Of a stretch of 64,000 nucleotides of DNA, positions 23,658-30,696 are shown in pieces (position 1 is the stretch's first letter; each line of letters opens with the position of its first letter). Source of the stretch: JANYCO01 sp035535995 (GTDB taxonomy: Bacteria > Bacteroidota > Bacteroidia > Cytophagales > Cytophagaceae); assembly GCA_035535995.1 (NCBI GenBank), contig DATLOZ010000020.1, positions 124,001-188,000 of the forward strand, written 5' to 3'. Both the position numbers and the translations under genes were made by a program. Under the pieces are notes generated by a model, which saw nothing but the letters and a program-made list of their open reading frames with translations, was not told the DNA's origin and ran no database searches.

Positions 23658-25541
23658 TTATTTTTTAACAGGCTCCCCCTCGATTGGGTCGAGGATGATG
23701 TGCGACCAGCCGTGTGCATCCTGGTCTCCGGCGTTTTTCTTGCGCTCTTTCATCGCGCGGGTCACTTTTTTGCTGAAGGTCCAGCAAGTGCTTTGTCTGA
23801 GTTGCAAAAGCTGCGAAAGCTCGAGCGACGTGATCTTTCCTTTATTGGCATACACCAGGAATACCATGTAGAAAGCTTTCACCACATCAAATTTCAGACG
23901 GTGAAAAATAGTATAAGCAGTAGGTGATTCATCGTAGCGGCAGCGTGTACAGCGGCGTGAGTATTTATCTTTGCCTTCACAGAAACGGGTGTGACCACAT
24001 TTCCGGCATACGTAGCCTTTGTCCCATTTTAGTTCTGCTAGGTATCGGTAACAAGATTCTTCGCTAGGGAAAATTTTACTAAACTCTTCAAAGTCTACTT
24101 CCTCCACCATCACTCTTGCTTTCACAAGATCTTTCACATTATTCTGAAGTTTTCTATTGTCGGAGTCGAGCAGCAAATTCATTCTCGTGATCTCTTCCGA
24201 TTGCAAACGCAGTTCTTCGTTCATTTCCTCCAGCTGCTGATTTTTCTCGGCGATCTCGGTGGTGCGTTCTTTTACTTTTTGTTCCAGCTCTCGGTTTACT
24301 TTGTCTTTTAGCTTTTCATTTTCTTTCAGCTGCTCGATCATCTGCTCCTGCGCTTTTTCACGCTCTGCACGAATGATCTTGATCCTGTCGCCCAAAGCAA
24401 AAGAGAGGATCACAATCTCGAATACCAATCCTATATTAAATGAATAAACAGTAAAAATATCCGACCAGTGAATAATTCCGCTCATGCGGAAAATAAGGAA
24501 GATGATACTGATGATCATAAACGAATATCCTACCAGGTAATAGCGTGCCTGGCGAAACCCTTTACGCAAGCAAAGAATCGCCGAGACATAAATAATAATA
24601 AATGGTATGATGTATAAAGGAAAATTCCACTGAAGGTTTAAAATGGCTACGTCTAATAAAAAGAACGCTATATAGACTGCAATGATCAAGTCGAGCAGGC
24701 GGTTGAGTTTGGGAAGGTTATTTCTCAATTCAAGGAATGCTTTCGAATATACCGAGAAGCTTACCATCAGCATCAGCGGCGAGCTCCGGCTGATCCAGTT
24801 ATTGAGTGCCGGCGAGTGCGACCAAAGGTATTGAAAACCTGTACCGTCTTCTGCCAGTGAAATAAGACCGCAGCAGAGTACATAGATCACATAGAGGATA
24901 TATACTCTTTCTTTCATGGAAAAATAAACCAGGATGTTGTAAATGGCCATGATGGCGAGAATGCCGTAGAACATGCCCAACATATAATATTCGTTCAGCG
25001 CATAAAAAGTAAAATAATTGGCCGAATGAATTTTAAAGATGAAGGGGTTATGATTATTTGAAACAACCCTTACGTAGTAAGACCGTGCAATTGTATCGGT
25101 AGGAAGGTCGAAGATGAAATTTTTGTGCGCATAAGGCCGAAGGTCAAAAGGTTGCGCATAGCCTGCATAAGCAGAAAGGTAAGCCCCTGTTTTATCCGGA
25201 TAGTAAAATTCAAAATTATCAATATGCGGATCGGAGTTTTCGAAGGTCCAGCGCTTATGGGTGTTTTTTGCTTCACGAAGGGAAAAGCGGATCCAGTAGG
25301 CGGATTTAGTGTTTTTAATGAACGCAAAAAGGGGAGAACTGGTATGCACTTTGAATTCATTCGAATGCATTACCTCCTCGATCGAAAGTTTCTGGGTGGG
25401 ATCTTCCAGGATTTCCAGCTGACTGCCTAATAATGTAACATCTTCTTGAGAATCATCTAAGACAAGTGTTTCCAAGTTTTGTGGGTAAACCGCAAAAGGA
25501 AAAACGCAACATAGAAATAAGGTGATTACAATTCTAAACAT
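23658..25541 (-). CDS. 7TMR-DISM receptor fused to an IS1595-type transposase zinc-ribbon head
   Basis: 627 residues in four parts. (1) Signal peptide (1-20) and a periplasmic 7TMR-DISMED2-like sheet domain (about 25-165, with YWIRFSL and RSYYVRVVS). (2) Seven transmembrane helices (about 182-390, 7TMR-DISM_7TM). (3) A charged coiled coil (about 390-480). (4) A cytoplasmic C-terminus (about 485-605) with Cys4 zinc ribbon C512-x2-C515 / C531-x2-C534, the run DESPTAYTIFHRLKFDVVKA and a helical segment (565-600); this is the N-terminal DNA-binding region of IS1595/ISXO2-type transposases. The DDE nuclease that should follow is absent: the protein ends 22 residues later. It is therefore read as a membrane-bound sensor whose output domain was taken from a transposase, probably DNA-binding. 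Ligand and target are unknown. Neighbours give no clue. Confidence 0.85.
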   Translation of the reverse strand: MFRIVITLFLCCVFPFAVYPQNLETLVLDDSQEDVTLLGSQLEILEDPTQKLSIEEVMHSNEFKVHTSSPLFAFIKNTKSAYWIRFSLREAKNTHKRWTFENSDPHIDNFEFYYPDKTGAYLSAYAGYAQPFDLRPYAHKNFIFDLPTDTIARSYYVRVVSNNHNPFIFKIHSANYFTFYALNEYYMLGMFYGILAIMAIYNILVYFSMKERVYILYVIYVLCCGLISLAEDGTGFQYLWSHSPALNNWISRSSPLMLMVSFSVYSKAFLELRNNLPKLNRLLDLIIAVYIAFFLLDVAILNLQWNFPLYIIPFIIIYVSAILCLRKGFRQARYYLVGYSFMIISIIFLIFRMSGIIHWSDIFTVYSFNIGLVFEIVILSFALGDRIKIIRAEREKAQEQMIEQLKENEKLKDKVNRELEQKVKERTTEIAEKNQQLEEMNEELRLQSEEITRMNLLLDSDNRKLQNNVKDLVKARVMVEEVDFEEFSKIFPSEESCYRYLAELKWDKGYVCRKCGHTRFCEGKDKYSRRCTRCRYDESPTAYTIFHRLKFDVVKAFYMVFLVYANKGKITSLELSQLLQLRQSTCWTFSKKVTRAMKERKKNAGDQDAHGWSHIILDPIEGEPVKK

Positions 25542-25601
25542 TGTATAAAAATAATAAAAAATTCGATTATGAGAAGTATTTACGGGGCAAAGTTTAATTG
25601 A

Positions 25602-25670
25602 GATACCAGATACCAGATTCCGGATGCCAGATAAAATTATCCGGGGATCTGGTATCTGGCATCTGGTATC
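25602..25670. repeat. CCAGATACCAGAT-family palindromic repeat, copy 1
   Basis: The left arm (25602-25632) has GATACCAGATACCAGAT and GGATGCCAGAT; the right arm (25647-25670) repeats the same words in inverse orientation, around a 14-bp centre. It lies between the divergent receptor and GH3 genes. A second member lies at 58946-59040. Confidence 0.75.
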
Positions 25671-25738
25671 CTACACAATTCTCATACTTTTCTCTGAAAG
25701 TTTTTTCCTAGATTGCACTATCAAAATATAACTAAACA

Positions 25739-27235
25739 ATGGGGATCCGTTCGGTATTAAGTAAACCTTTTGCCTCTTACGTGGTTGGAAAACAGCAACA
25801 ATGGGCTGACAAACCTGGAGAAACGCAACAAAAAATTTTTCAATACCTGGTCAGCAAAGCTGCGCATACCAAATTCGGGAAAGATCATAATTTTTCATCC
25901 ATCAAAAATTACGAAGACTTTAAACGCAATGTGCCTGTAAGAGACTATGAAGGCCTGAAAGAGTATATTGAAAAAGTAGTAAAAGGCGAACAGGATGTTC
26001 TCTGGCCTGGTCTGCCACAGTATTTTGCCAAAACTTCCGGCACAACTTCCGGGATAAAATATATTCCCATCAGCAAAGAATCCATCGGCTTTCATATCAA
26101 TGGCGCGCGCGATGCCTTGCTCAATTATGTGCACGGCACAGGCAAATCGCTCTTCCTCGATGGCAAGCTGATCTTCCTTTCCGGAAGCCCGGAAATGGAG
26201 AAAAAGAATGGCATCTATGTTGGCCGGCTTTCAGGCATCGTTAACCATCACGTACCAGGCTATCTGCGCTCCAACCAGAAGCCGAGCTATGAAACCAATT
26301 GTATGGACGATTGGGAAGCTAAACTCGAAAAGATCATCGACGAAACACTGGGAGAACGCATGACCCTGATCTCCGGTATCCCGCCCTGGGCGCAGATGTA
26401 CTTTGATCGGATCGTGGAGCGTACGGGAAAAAAGATCAAAGATGTTTTTCCTGATTTCTCGCTTTTCGTCTACGGCGGCGTAAACTTTGAACCTTATAAG
26501 GCAAAGCTGTTTGATACGATTGGGAAAAAAGTAGATTCGATCGAAACCTATCCTGCCTCTGAAGGGTTCATTGCTTTCCAGGATCAGCAAGACCAGGAAG
26601 GTTTGTTGCTCTTGCTCAACAGCGGCATCTTTTATGAATTCATTCCTACAGAAGAATATTTCAAAGAAAACCCAAAACGACTTTCAATTGAGGACGTCGA
26701 GCTAGGTGTCAACTATGCGCTGATCATGAATACCAATGCAGGTTTGTGGGGATATTCGATTGGCGATACAGTGAAGTTCGTTTCCAAAGATCCATACAGG
26801 CTAGTAGTAACGGGCAGGATCAAACATTTTATTTCTGCTTTTGGCGAACATGTGATCGGCGAAGAAGTGGAGAAAGCGATGAAAGCAACACTCGCGGTAC
26901 ACCCGGAAGCGGAGATCGTAGAATTTACCGTAGCGCCGCAAGTAACGCCGGCTTCAGGCTTACCTTACCACGAATGGCTAATCGAATTTTCAAGCGCTCC
27001 GAAAGACAAAGCAAAATTTGCTCAAGACTTGGACGATGCATTGGTAAAGCTCAACGTCTACTACAAAGACCTGATCACAGGCAATATTTTAACTACTTTA
27101 AAAATTACCTCTTTGAAAAAAGACGCTTTCCGCGAATACATGAAATCACAAGGTAAACTTGGGGGGCAGAATAAAGTTCCTCGTTTGTCTAATGACAGGA
27201 AATTGGCGGACGAACTAAAAAGTTATGAATTATGA
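25739..27235 (+). CDS. GH3-family acyl-acid amido synthetase-like protein
   Basis: A 498-residue member of the GH3 branch of adenylate-forming enzymes, best known in plants for joining amino acids to auxin or jasmonate; bacterial members are widespread but their substrates are unknown. ATP-binding motifs can be seen: FAKTSGTTSG (about 97-106, motif 1), the YPASEGF loop (about 265, motif 2) and VTGRIKHFISAFGEH (about 357, motif 3). Cytosolic, no signal peptide. The last codons (AGT TAT GAA TTA TGA) are part of an AT-rich intergenic repeat, so the C-terminal SYEL may be repeat-derived. It is separated by a repeat from the following solute-binding-like gene, with no clear operon. Confidence 0.9.
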   Translation: MGIRSVLSKPFASYVVGKQQQWADKPGETQQKIFQYLVSKAAHTKFGKDHNFSSIKNYEDFKRNVPVRDYEGLKEYIEKVVKGEQDVLWPGLPQYFAKTSGTTSGIKYIPISKESIGFHINGARDALLNYVHGTGKSLFLDGKLIFLSGSPEMEKKNGIYVGRLSGIVNHHVPGYLRSNQKPSYETNCMDDWEAKLEKIIDETLGERMTLISGIPPWAQMYFDRIVERTGKKIKDVFPDFSLFVYGGVNFEPYKAKLFDTIGKKVDSIETYPASEGFIAFQDQQDQEGLLLLLNSGIFYEFIPTEEYFKENPKRLSIEDVELGVNYALIMNTNAGLWGYSIGDTVKFVSKDPYRLVVTGRIKHFISAFGEHVIGEEVEKAMKATLAVHPEAEIVEFTVAPQVTPASGLPYHEWLIEFSSAPKDKAKFAQDLDDALVKLNVYYKDLITGNILTTLKITSLKKDAFREYMKSQGKLGGQNKVPRLSNDRKLADELKSYEL

Positions 27236-27308
27236 GTTGCGAATGTTGAATTAGAAGATCTTCTATTTATTTAATTTAACTCATAATTCATAACTCATAA
27301 TTCAAAAT
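27219..27308. repeat. AT-rich word repeat overlapping the GH3 3' end
   Basis: The left arm starts inside the GH3 coding sequence (AAAGTTATGAATTATGAGTT) and the right arm (27276-27308) is AACTCATAATTCATAACTCA followed by TAATTCAAAATTT. The centre has an AGAAGATCTTCT palindrome at about 27253-27264. It separates two same-strand genes. Confidence 0.65.
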
Positions 27309-27318
27309 TTAAATAAAA

Positions 27319-28173
27319 TTGAAACCTACAATAATCAATATCGGCGGCGTTCCTGAGCATTTCAATCAACCTTGGCATGAGGCCTTGGCAAAGGGATTAT
27401 TTTCGCAAAAAAATATTGACCTCCACTGGACCGATTATCCCGGCGGTACAGGGGCGATGAATAAAGACCTGCGAAGTGGTATACTGGATGCAGCTGTTAT
27501 TCTTACCGAAGGTATTGTAGCAGACATCGCACAGGGCAATGAAACGAAGATCGTACAGTGGTATGTAAAATCTCCGCTGGTCTGGGGTATTCATACCGGT
27601 GCGCATTCTCCTGTTCAAAACGATTCTTCTTTTGCCGGAAAAAAATATGCGATCAGTCGCTACGGTTCTGGCTCGCACCTCATGGCTTTTGTGGATGCGC
27701 ATCAGCGAGGCTTAACGATCCGGCAAGACCAGTTCGTAGTGGTCAACAACCTGGACGGCGCGGTGAAAGCGCTTAGCAGCGGAGAAGCAGACCTGTTCAT
27801 GTGGGAAAAATTTATGACCAAACCACTGGTCGACCAGGGAATCTTTAGAAGAGTAGGAGAGTGTCCCACGCCCTGGCCTTCCTTCGTGATCGCAGTACGT
27901 ACAAAATTCCTGGAAGAAAATCCTGAAGCGATACAAGCGATGCTTTCGGTGATCCGGGAAGCATGCAAAGAATTTTATGCGCAGCCGGATGCGGCAGAAA
28001 AATTGTCGGCTAAATTCAATTTGCAATTGGCAGATGTGCAGGAATGGATGAAAGCCATCCGCTGGCAAACCGAAGCAAGCTTTGACCCACAGCCATTGAA
28101 AGAAGTAATAAATACGTTGGTTGATTTGAAAATTATCGAAAAACAAATTTCAGTAAGAGAACTTTGTAAATAA
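27319..28173 (+). CDS. Periplasmic-binding-protein-like (NMT1/THI5 type) protein without a signal peptide
   Basis: A 284-residue protein with the two-lobed fold of ABC solute-binding proteins for sulfonates or thiamine precursors (phrases IINIGGVPEHFNQPWHEALA, VILTEGIVADIAQGN, DGAVKALSSGEADLFMWEK). It has no signal peptide and no permease or ATPase genes beside it, so it probably works in the cytosol as an enzyme-like or sensing protein and not in uptake. The start is TTG at 27319: an in-frame TAA at 27310-27312 excludes any earlier start, and the conserved N-terminal strand begins right after it. Sequences of this orphan type are frequent in Bacteroidota; the ligand is not known. Confidence 0.85.
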   Translation: MKPTIINIGGVPEHFNQPWHEALAKGLFSQKNIDLHWTDYPGGTGAMNKDLRSGILDAAVILTEGIVADIAQGNETKIVQWYVKSPLVWGIHTGAHSPVQNDSSFAGKKYAISRYGSGSHLMAFVDAHQRGLTIRQDQFVVVNNLDGAVKALSSGEADLFMWEKFMTKPLVDQGIFRRVGECPTPWPSFVIAVRTKFLEENPEAIQAMLSVIREACKEFYAQPDAAEKLSAKFNLQLADVQEWMKAIRWQTEASFDPQPLKEVINTLVDLKIIEKQISVRELCK

Positions 28174-28174
28174 T

Positions 28175-28230
28175 AAATTCAAAACTCAACATTCATAATT
28201 CATAATTCAACATTCATAATTCATAATTAA
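28175..28230. repeat. AT-rich word repeat, tandem copy
   Basis: The 21-bp unit at 28186-28206 is repeated exactly at 28207-28227 (words AACATTCATAATTCATAAT). Unlike the other family members it has only one orientation, so it is not a hairpin. It lies between the solute-binding-like gene and the YwbE gene and directly precedes the YwbE start. Confidence 0.8.
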
Positions 28231-28236
28231 TTTAAT

Positions 28237-28428
28237 ATGAACGGCACCATTCGTGCAGATATAAAACCGGGCTTGAAAGTTTCAATCATCTTGAAAAAAG
28301 ATCAACGCTCAGGAAAAAGGACAGAAGGGATTGTAAAAGATATTCTCACCTCCGCACCCAAACATACCAGGGGGATCAAGGTACGCCTGGAAACCGGGGA
28401 GGTTGGGAGAGTACAGGATATTTTGTAA
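28237..28428 (+). CDS. YwbE-family small protein
   Basis: A 63-residue protein of the YwbE family (DUF2196). Nearly the whole sequence is the family core: DIKPGLKVSIILKKDQRSGK, then RTEGIVKDILTS, APKHTRGIKVRL and ETGEVGRVQDI. The small beta-barrel-like sequence with many lysines and arginines suggests an RNA- or ribosome-associated role, but no function is established. Cytosolic. It is followed after 22 bp by the phosphatase-family gene, and could be co-transcribed with it. Confidence 0.88.
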   Translation: MNGTIRADIKPGLKVSIILKKDQRSGKRTEGIVKDILTSAPKHTRGIKVRLETGEVGRVQDIL

Positions 28429-28450
28429 AAAATTCAGATAAAATATTTCT

Positions 28451-29410
28451 ATGAGAAAAATCAATAATGTTAGGATCATGAAGACCGTATTGTACTTCTT
28501 GTCTATTTTATTTTCTCTTACCAGTACAGCGCAAACGCCCGCTAAAAAATACCTCACCGAACGTGTAATCATTCTTGTGGTCGACGGGCCGCGCTATTCG
28601 GAAACCTGGGGAGATAAAGAGCATAAATACATTCCGCATACCAGTCATGATCTACAGCCAAGTGGTGTGATCGGTACAAAATTTTACAACGATGGATACA
28701 CTTATACCACCTCCGGCCATGCTGCGCTGTGCACAGGTGTGCGCCAGGAGCTTGAAAACAGCAAAGGAACAGACCTCCCCAAACAGCCATCTATTTTTCA
28801 ATACTATTTAAAGCAGTCGGCGCTACCTGCTTCCAAAGCATGGCTGATCACTTCGAAAGACAAATTATTTATCCTTGGCAACACCGTCAATGCAGAATGG
28901 CATGATAAATATGTTCCTTTTTTCGACTGTGGAATAAATGGCCCGCGTTCAGGCTATCGCAACGACAGCATTACGTTTAATCACGTGATGAAAGTATTAA
29001 AAACAGATCAGCCGAATTTGCTGTTGGTGAATTTCAGAGAGCCCGATGCTTCAGGTCATGCCAACGACTGGCCCGGTTATCTCAAAGGAATCAAAGATAC
29101 CGATAGTCTTGTATGGGAAGTATGGAAATTTATTCAGACCGATCCGTACTATAAAGACAAAACCACACTCTTCGTCACCAATGATCACGGAAGGCATTTG
29201 GATGGAGTTAAAGACGGTTTTGTTTCACACGGCGACGATTGCGAAGGATGTCGCCACATCAATCTTTTCGCCTTTGGTCCGGATTTTAAAAAGGATTATA
29301 TACTTGATAAATATTACAGCCAGGTAGACCTACCCGCTACAGTAGCAGAATTGCTGGGCTTCCAGATGCCTGAAGGTACAGGGCAGGTGATGAAAAAATT
29401 ATTTAAGTAA
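28451..29410 (+). CDS. Secreted alkaline-phosphatase-superfamily hydrolase
   Basis: A 319-residue exported enzyme of the alkaline phosphatase/sulfatase/phosphodiesterase superfamily. MKTVLYFLSILFSLTSTAQ is a signal peptide; ATG 28451 and ATG 28478 (nine codons later) are both possible starts, the latter giving the cleaner signal. Metal-site motifs: VDGPRYSETWGD (first metal aspartate, about residue 42), YTTSGHAALCTG (nucleophile threonine or serine region, about 81), VTNDHGRH (about 244) and VSHGDD (about 258). The TSGHAA form fits nucleotide pyrophosphatase or metalloenzyme branches. Phosphate monoester, diester or sulfate specificity cannot be told. The CATTGCGAGG element starts 8 bp after its stop. 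Confidence 0.85.
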   Translation: MRKINNVRIMKTVLYFLSILFSLTSTAQTPAKKYLTERVIILVVDGPRYSETWGDKEHKYIPHTSHDLQPSGVIGTKFYNDGYTYTTSGHAALCTGVRQELENSKGTDLPKQPSIFQYYLKQSALPASKAWLITSKDKLFILGNTVNAEWHDKYVPFFDCGINGPRSGYRNDSITFNHVMKVLKTDQPNLLLVNFREPDASGHANDWPGYLKGIKDTDSLVWEVWKFIQTDPYYKDKTTLFVTNDHGRHLDGVKDGFVSHGDDCEGCRHINLFAFGPDFKKDYILDKYYSQVDLPATVAELLGFQMPEGTGQVMKKLFK

Positions 29411-29417
29411 AACGTTT

Positions 29418-29577
29418 CGTCATTGCGAGGAAATGTTGCAAAGCAACGTTGACGAAGCAATCCGTTAGTTACGAAGTCTGAGCCCGTTTATTTATACCGC
29501 TAATTTAAAATTGACAAGGCTTCGTAGCTAACGGATTGCTTCGTCGCATGGCACACTCCTCGCAATGACGGATTTTT
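29418..29577. repeat. CATTGCGAGG inverted-repeat element, copy 1 (about 153 bp)
   Basis: Outer arms CGTCATTGCGAGG (29418-29430) and CCTCGCAATGACG (29558-29570) are perfect inverted copies; inward, GACGAAGCAATCCGT (29451-29465) pairs with ACGGATTGCTTCGTC (about 29531-29545), and further in TTACGAAG pairs imperfectly with CTTCGTAG. The element lies between convergent genes and is followed by GATTTTTTTA, so it can also act as a terminator for the plus strand. The second copy is at 62237-62398, and its centre is homologous in the opposite orientation. Repeats with this core are widespread in bacteria. Confidence 0.85.
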
Positions 29578-30522
29578 TTATTCCTGCTCTTCTTCTATCA
29601 GCTGGGGTGGCTCTCCTGCTTTCAATTTTGTCAAAAAATAATTCATAGTGATCTCAATAGCGCTCACCGGAAGTTGGTTGGCTCCTACGCTTGGTACTTT
29701 GTAGGTAAAAAAGAAATTTGTTTTTCCCTGGAATAATCGAATCTTTTCAAATCCTACGCTGCATACATATCCCTGGTGCCATTTGTACAATACTCCTGCC
29801 GATACGGTGTTCTGTATCACAAGCCAGGCGCCTGCGCTAAAGGTATTGTATTTTTTTCCGTAATAAATAAATTCTGCTGCGGGAGTCAAACGTAACGTAT
29901 GACTAAGCAAAAAAGAACGATCAAAGGTAAGCGTATAAAACCTGGAAAGCAGGATAGGCGCATCTATTGGCTTGAGTGTTGTGTTGGGTACATCTTGTGA
30001 AGAAATCCCTAGATGCATTTTGTCACTGTAAAGCCACAAGCCTAAATTTCCGGTAAGTCCATTAGTAGAGCCACCGGCGCTGGCTGTAGAGCTTTTATAG
30101 GAGTAACTTACCAGTCCGGCCGAAATACCGGCTGACAAAAATAAATTTTCCTGGAGTCCTATATGATAGCTGTATTGCAGGTATCCTCTCGTTTTTCCAA
30201 AAAATTCTCCTTCTTTTTCTCCATACCACAAAGTACCTAATACTTGTTTGTTTTGTGAATTTCTCCGGTTCTGTTTTTCCTTTAGGCGAAAATTGGCGCT
30301 TCCATAAAAATTCCGCACTTGAGAGAAAACGCCGTTTAAACCGTGATAATCCATGGAAAGTTCTACTGGTGCGTAAGAACCACCTACTGCGGGATTGATA
30401 AGGGTATAATTGCGGAAGAAAATGTCTGTTGCATTGCTATAATCGTTGTAATGCTGGCCATAAGCATCCTGCACGATCAATAGCGAAATACAAAGAAAAA
30501 GGTTTCCTAGCCGAAATAACAT
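29578..30522 (-). CDS. PorP/SprF-family outer membrane protein
   Basis: A 314-residue outer-membrane beta-barrel of the PorP/SprF family, whose members support type IX secretion or anchor cargo of gliding adhesins. After a signal peptide (MLFRLGNLFLCISLLIVQDAYG) comes the family start QHYNDYSNATDIFFRNYTLINPAVGG; the conserved NPA follows from about residue 42. Alternating aromatic and polar residues to the end fit barrel strands. No SprB/GldJ-type gene flanks it; PorP/SprF paralogs are usually linked to a secreted type B protein, and the closest candidate here is the LRR protein 6 kb away. The C-terminus ends in a glutamate-rich tail instead of an aromatic residue. Confidence 0.85.
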   Translation of the reverse strand: MLFRLGNLFLCISLLIVQDAYGQHYNDYSNATDIFFRNYTLINPAVGGSYAPVELSMDYHGLNGVFSQVRNFYGSANFRLKEKQNRRNSQNKQVLGTLWYGEKEGEFFGKTRGYLQYSYHIGLQENLFLSAGISAGLVSYSYKSSTASAGGSTNGLTGNLGLWLYSDKMHLGISSQDVPNTTLKPIDAPILLSRFYTLTFDRSFLLSHTLRLTPAAEFIYYGKKYNTFSAGAWLVIQNTVSAGVLYKWHQGYVCSVGFEKIRLFQGKTNFFFTYKVPSVGANQLPVSAIEITMNYFLTKLKAGEPPQLIEEEQE

Positions 30523-30696
30523 CCTCCAAATAAATGATTTTAATCCATTTAAAAAAAATGCAAAAGATTTGTTTACAAATTCTTTTTAAAAGGATAGTAA
30601 GGGAAAATAAGCGCGCAAGTGGATTTTAAGCACTTGAGATACTGAATTTTACTGGCACTCTTATTTCGATTAAATAAATCTTTTAAAGAAGTTAGT

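Noticed and set aside
23658..25541. Reading this gene as an IS1595-family insertion sequence
   Set aside because: Only the zinc-ribbon head is transposase-like; there is no DDE domain, no terminal inverted repeats were recognised and the frame is continuous with a complete 7TM receptor.
28175..28230. Tandem 21-bp repeat as a CRISPR array
   Set aside because: Only two adjacent copies with no spacers, and the unit belongs to the AT-rich intergenic word family; no cas genes are present.
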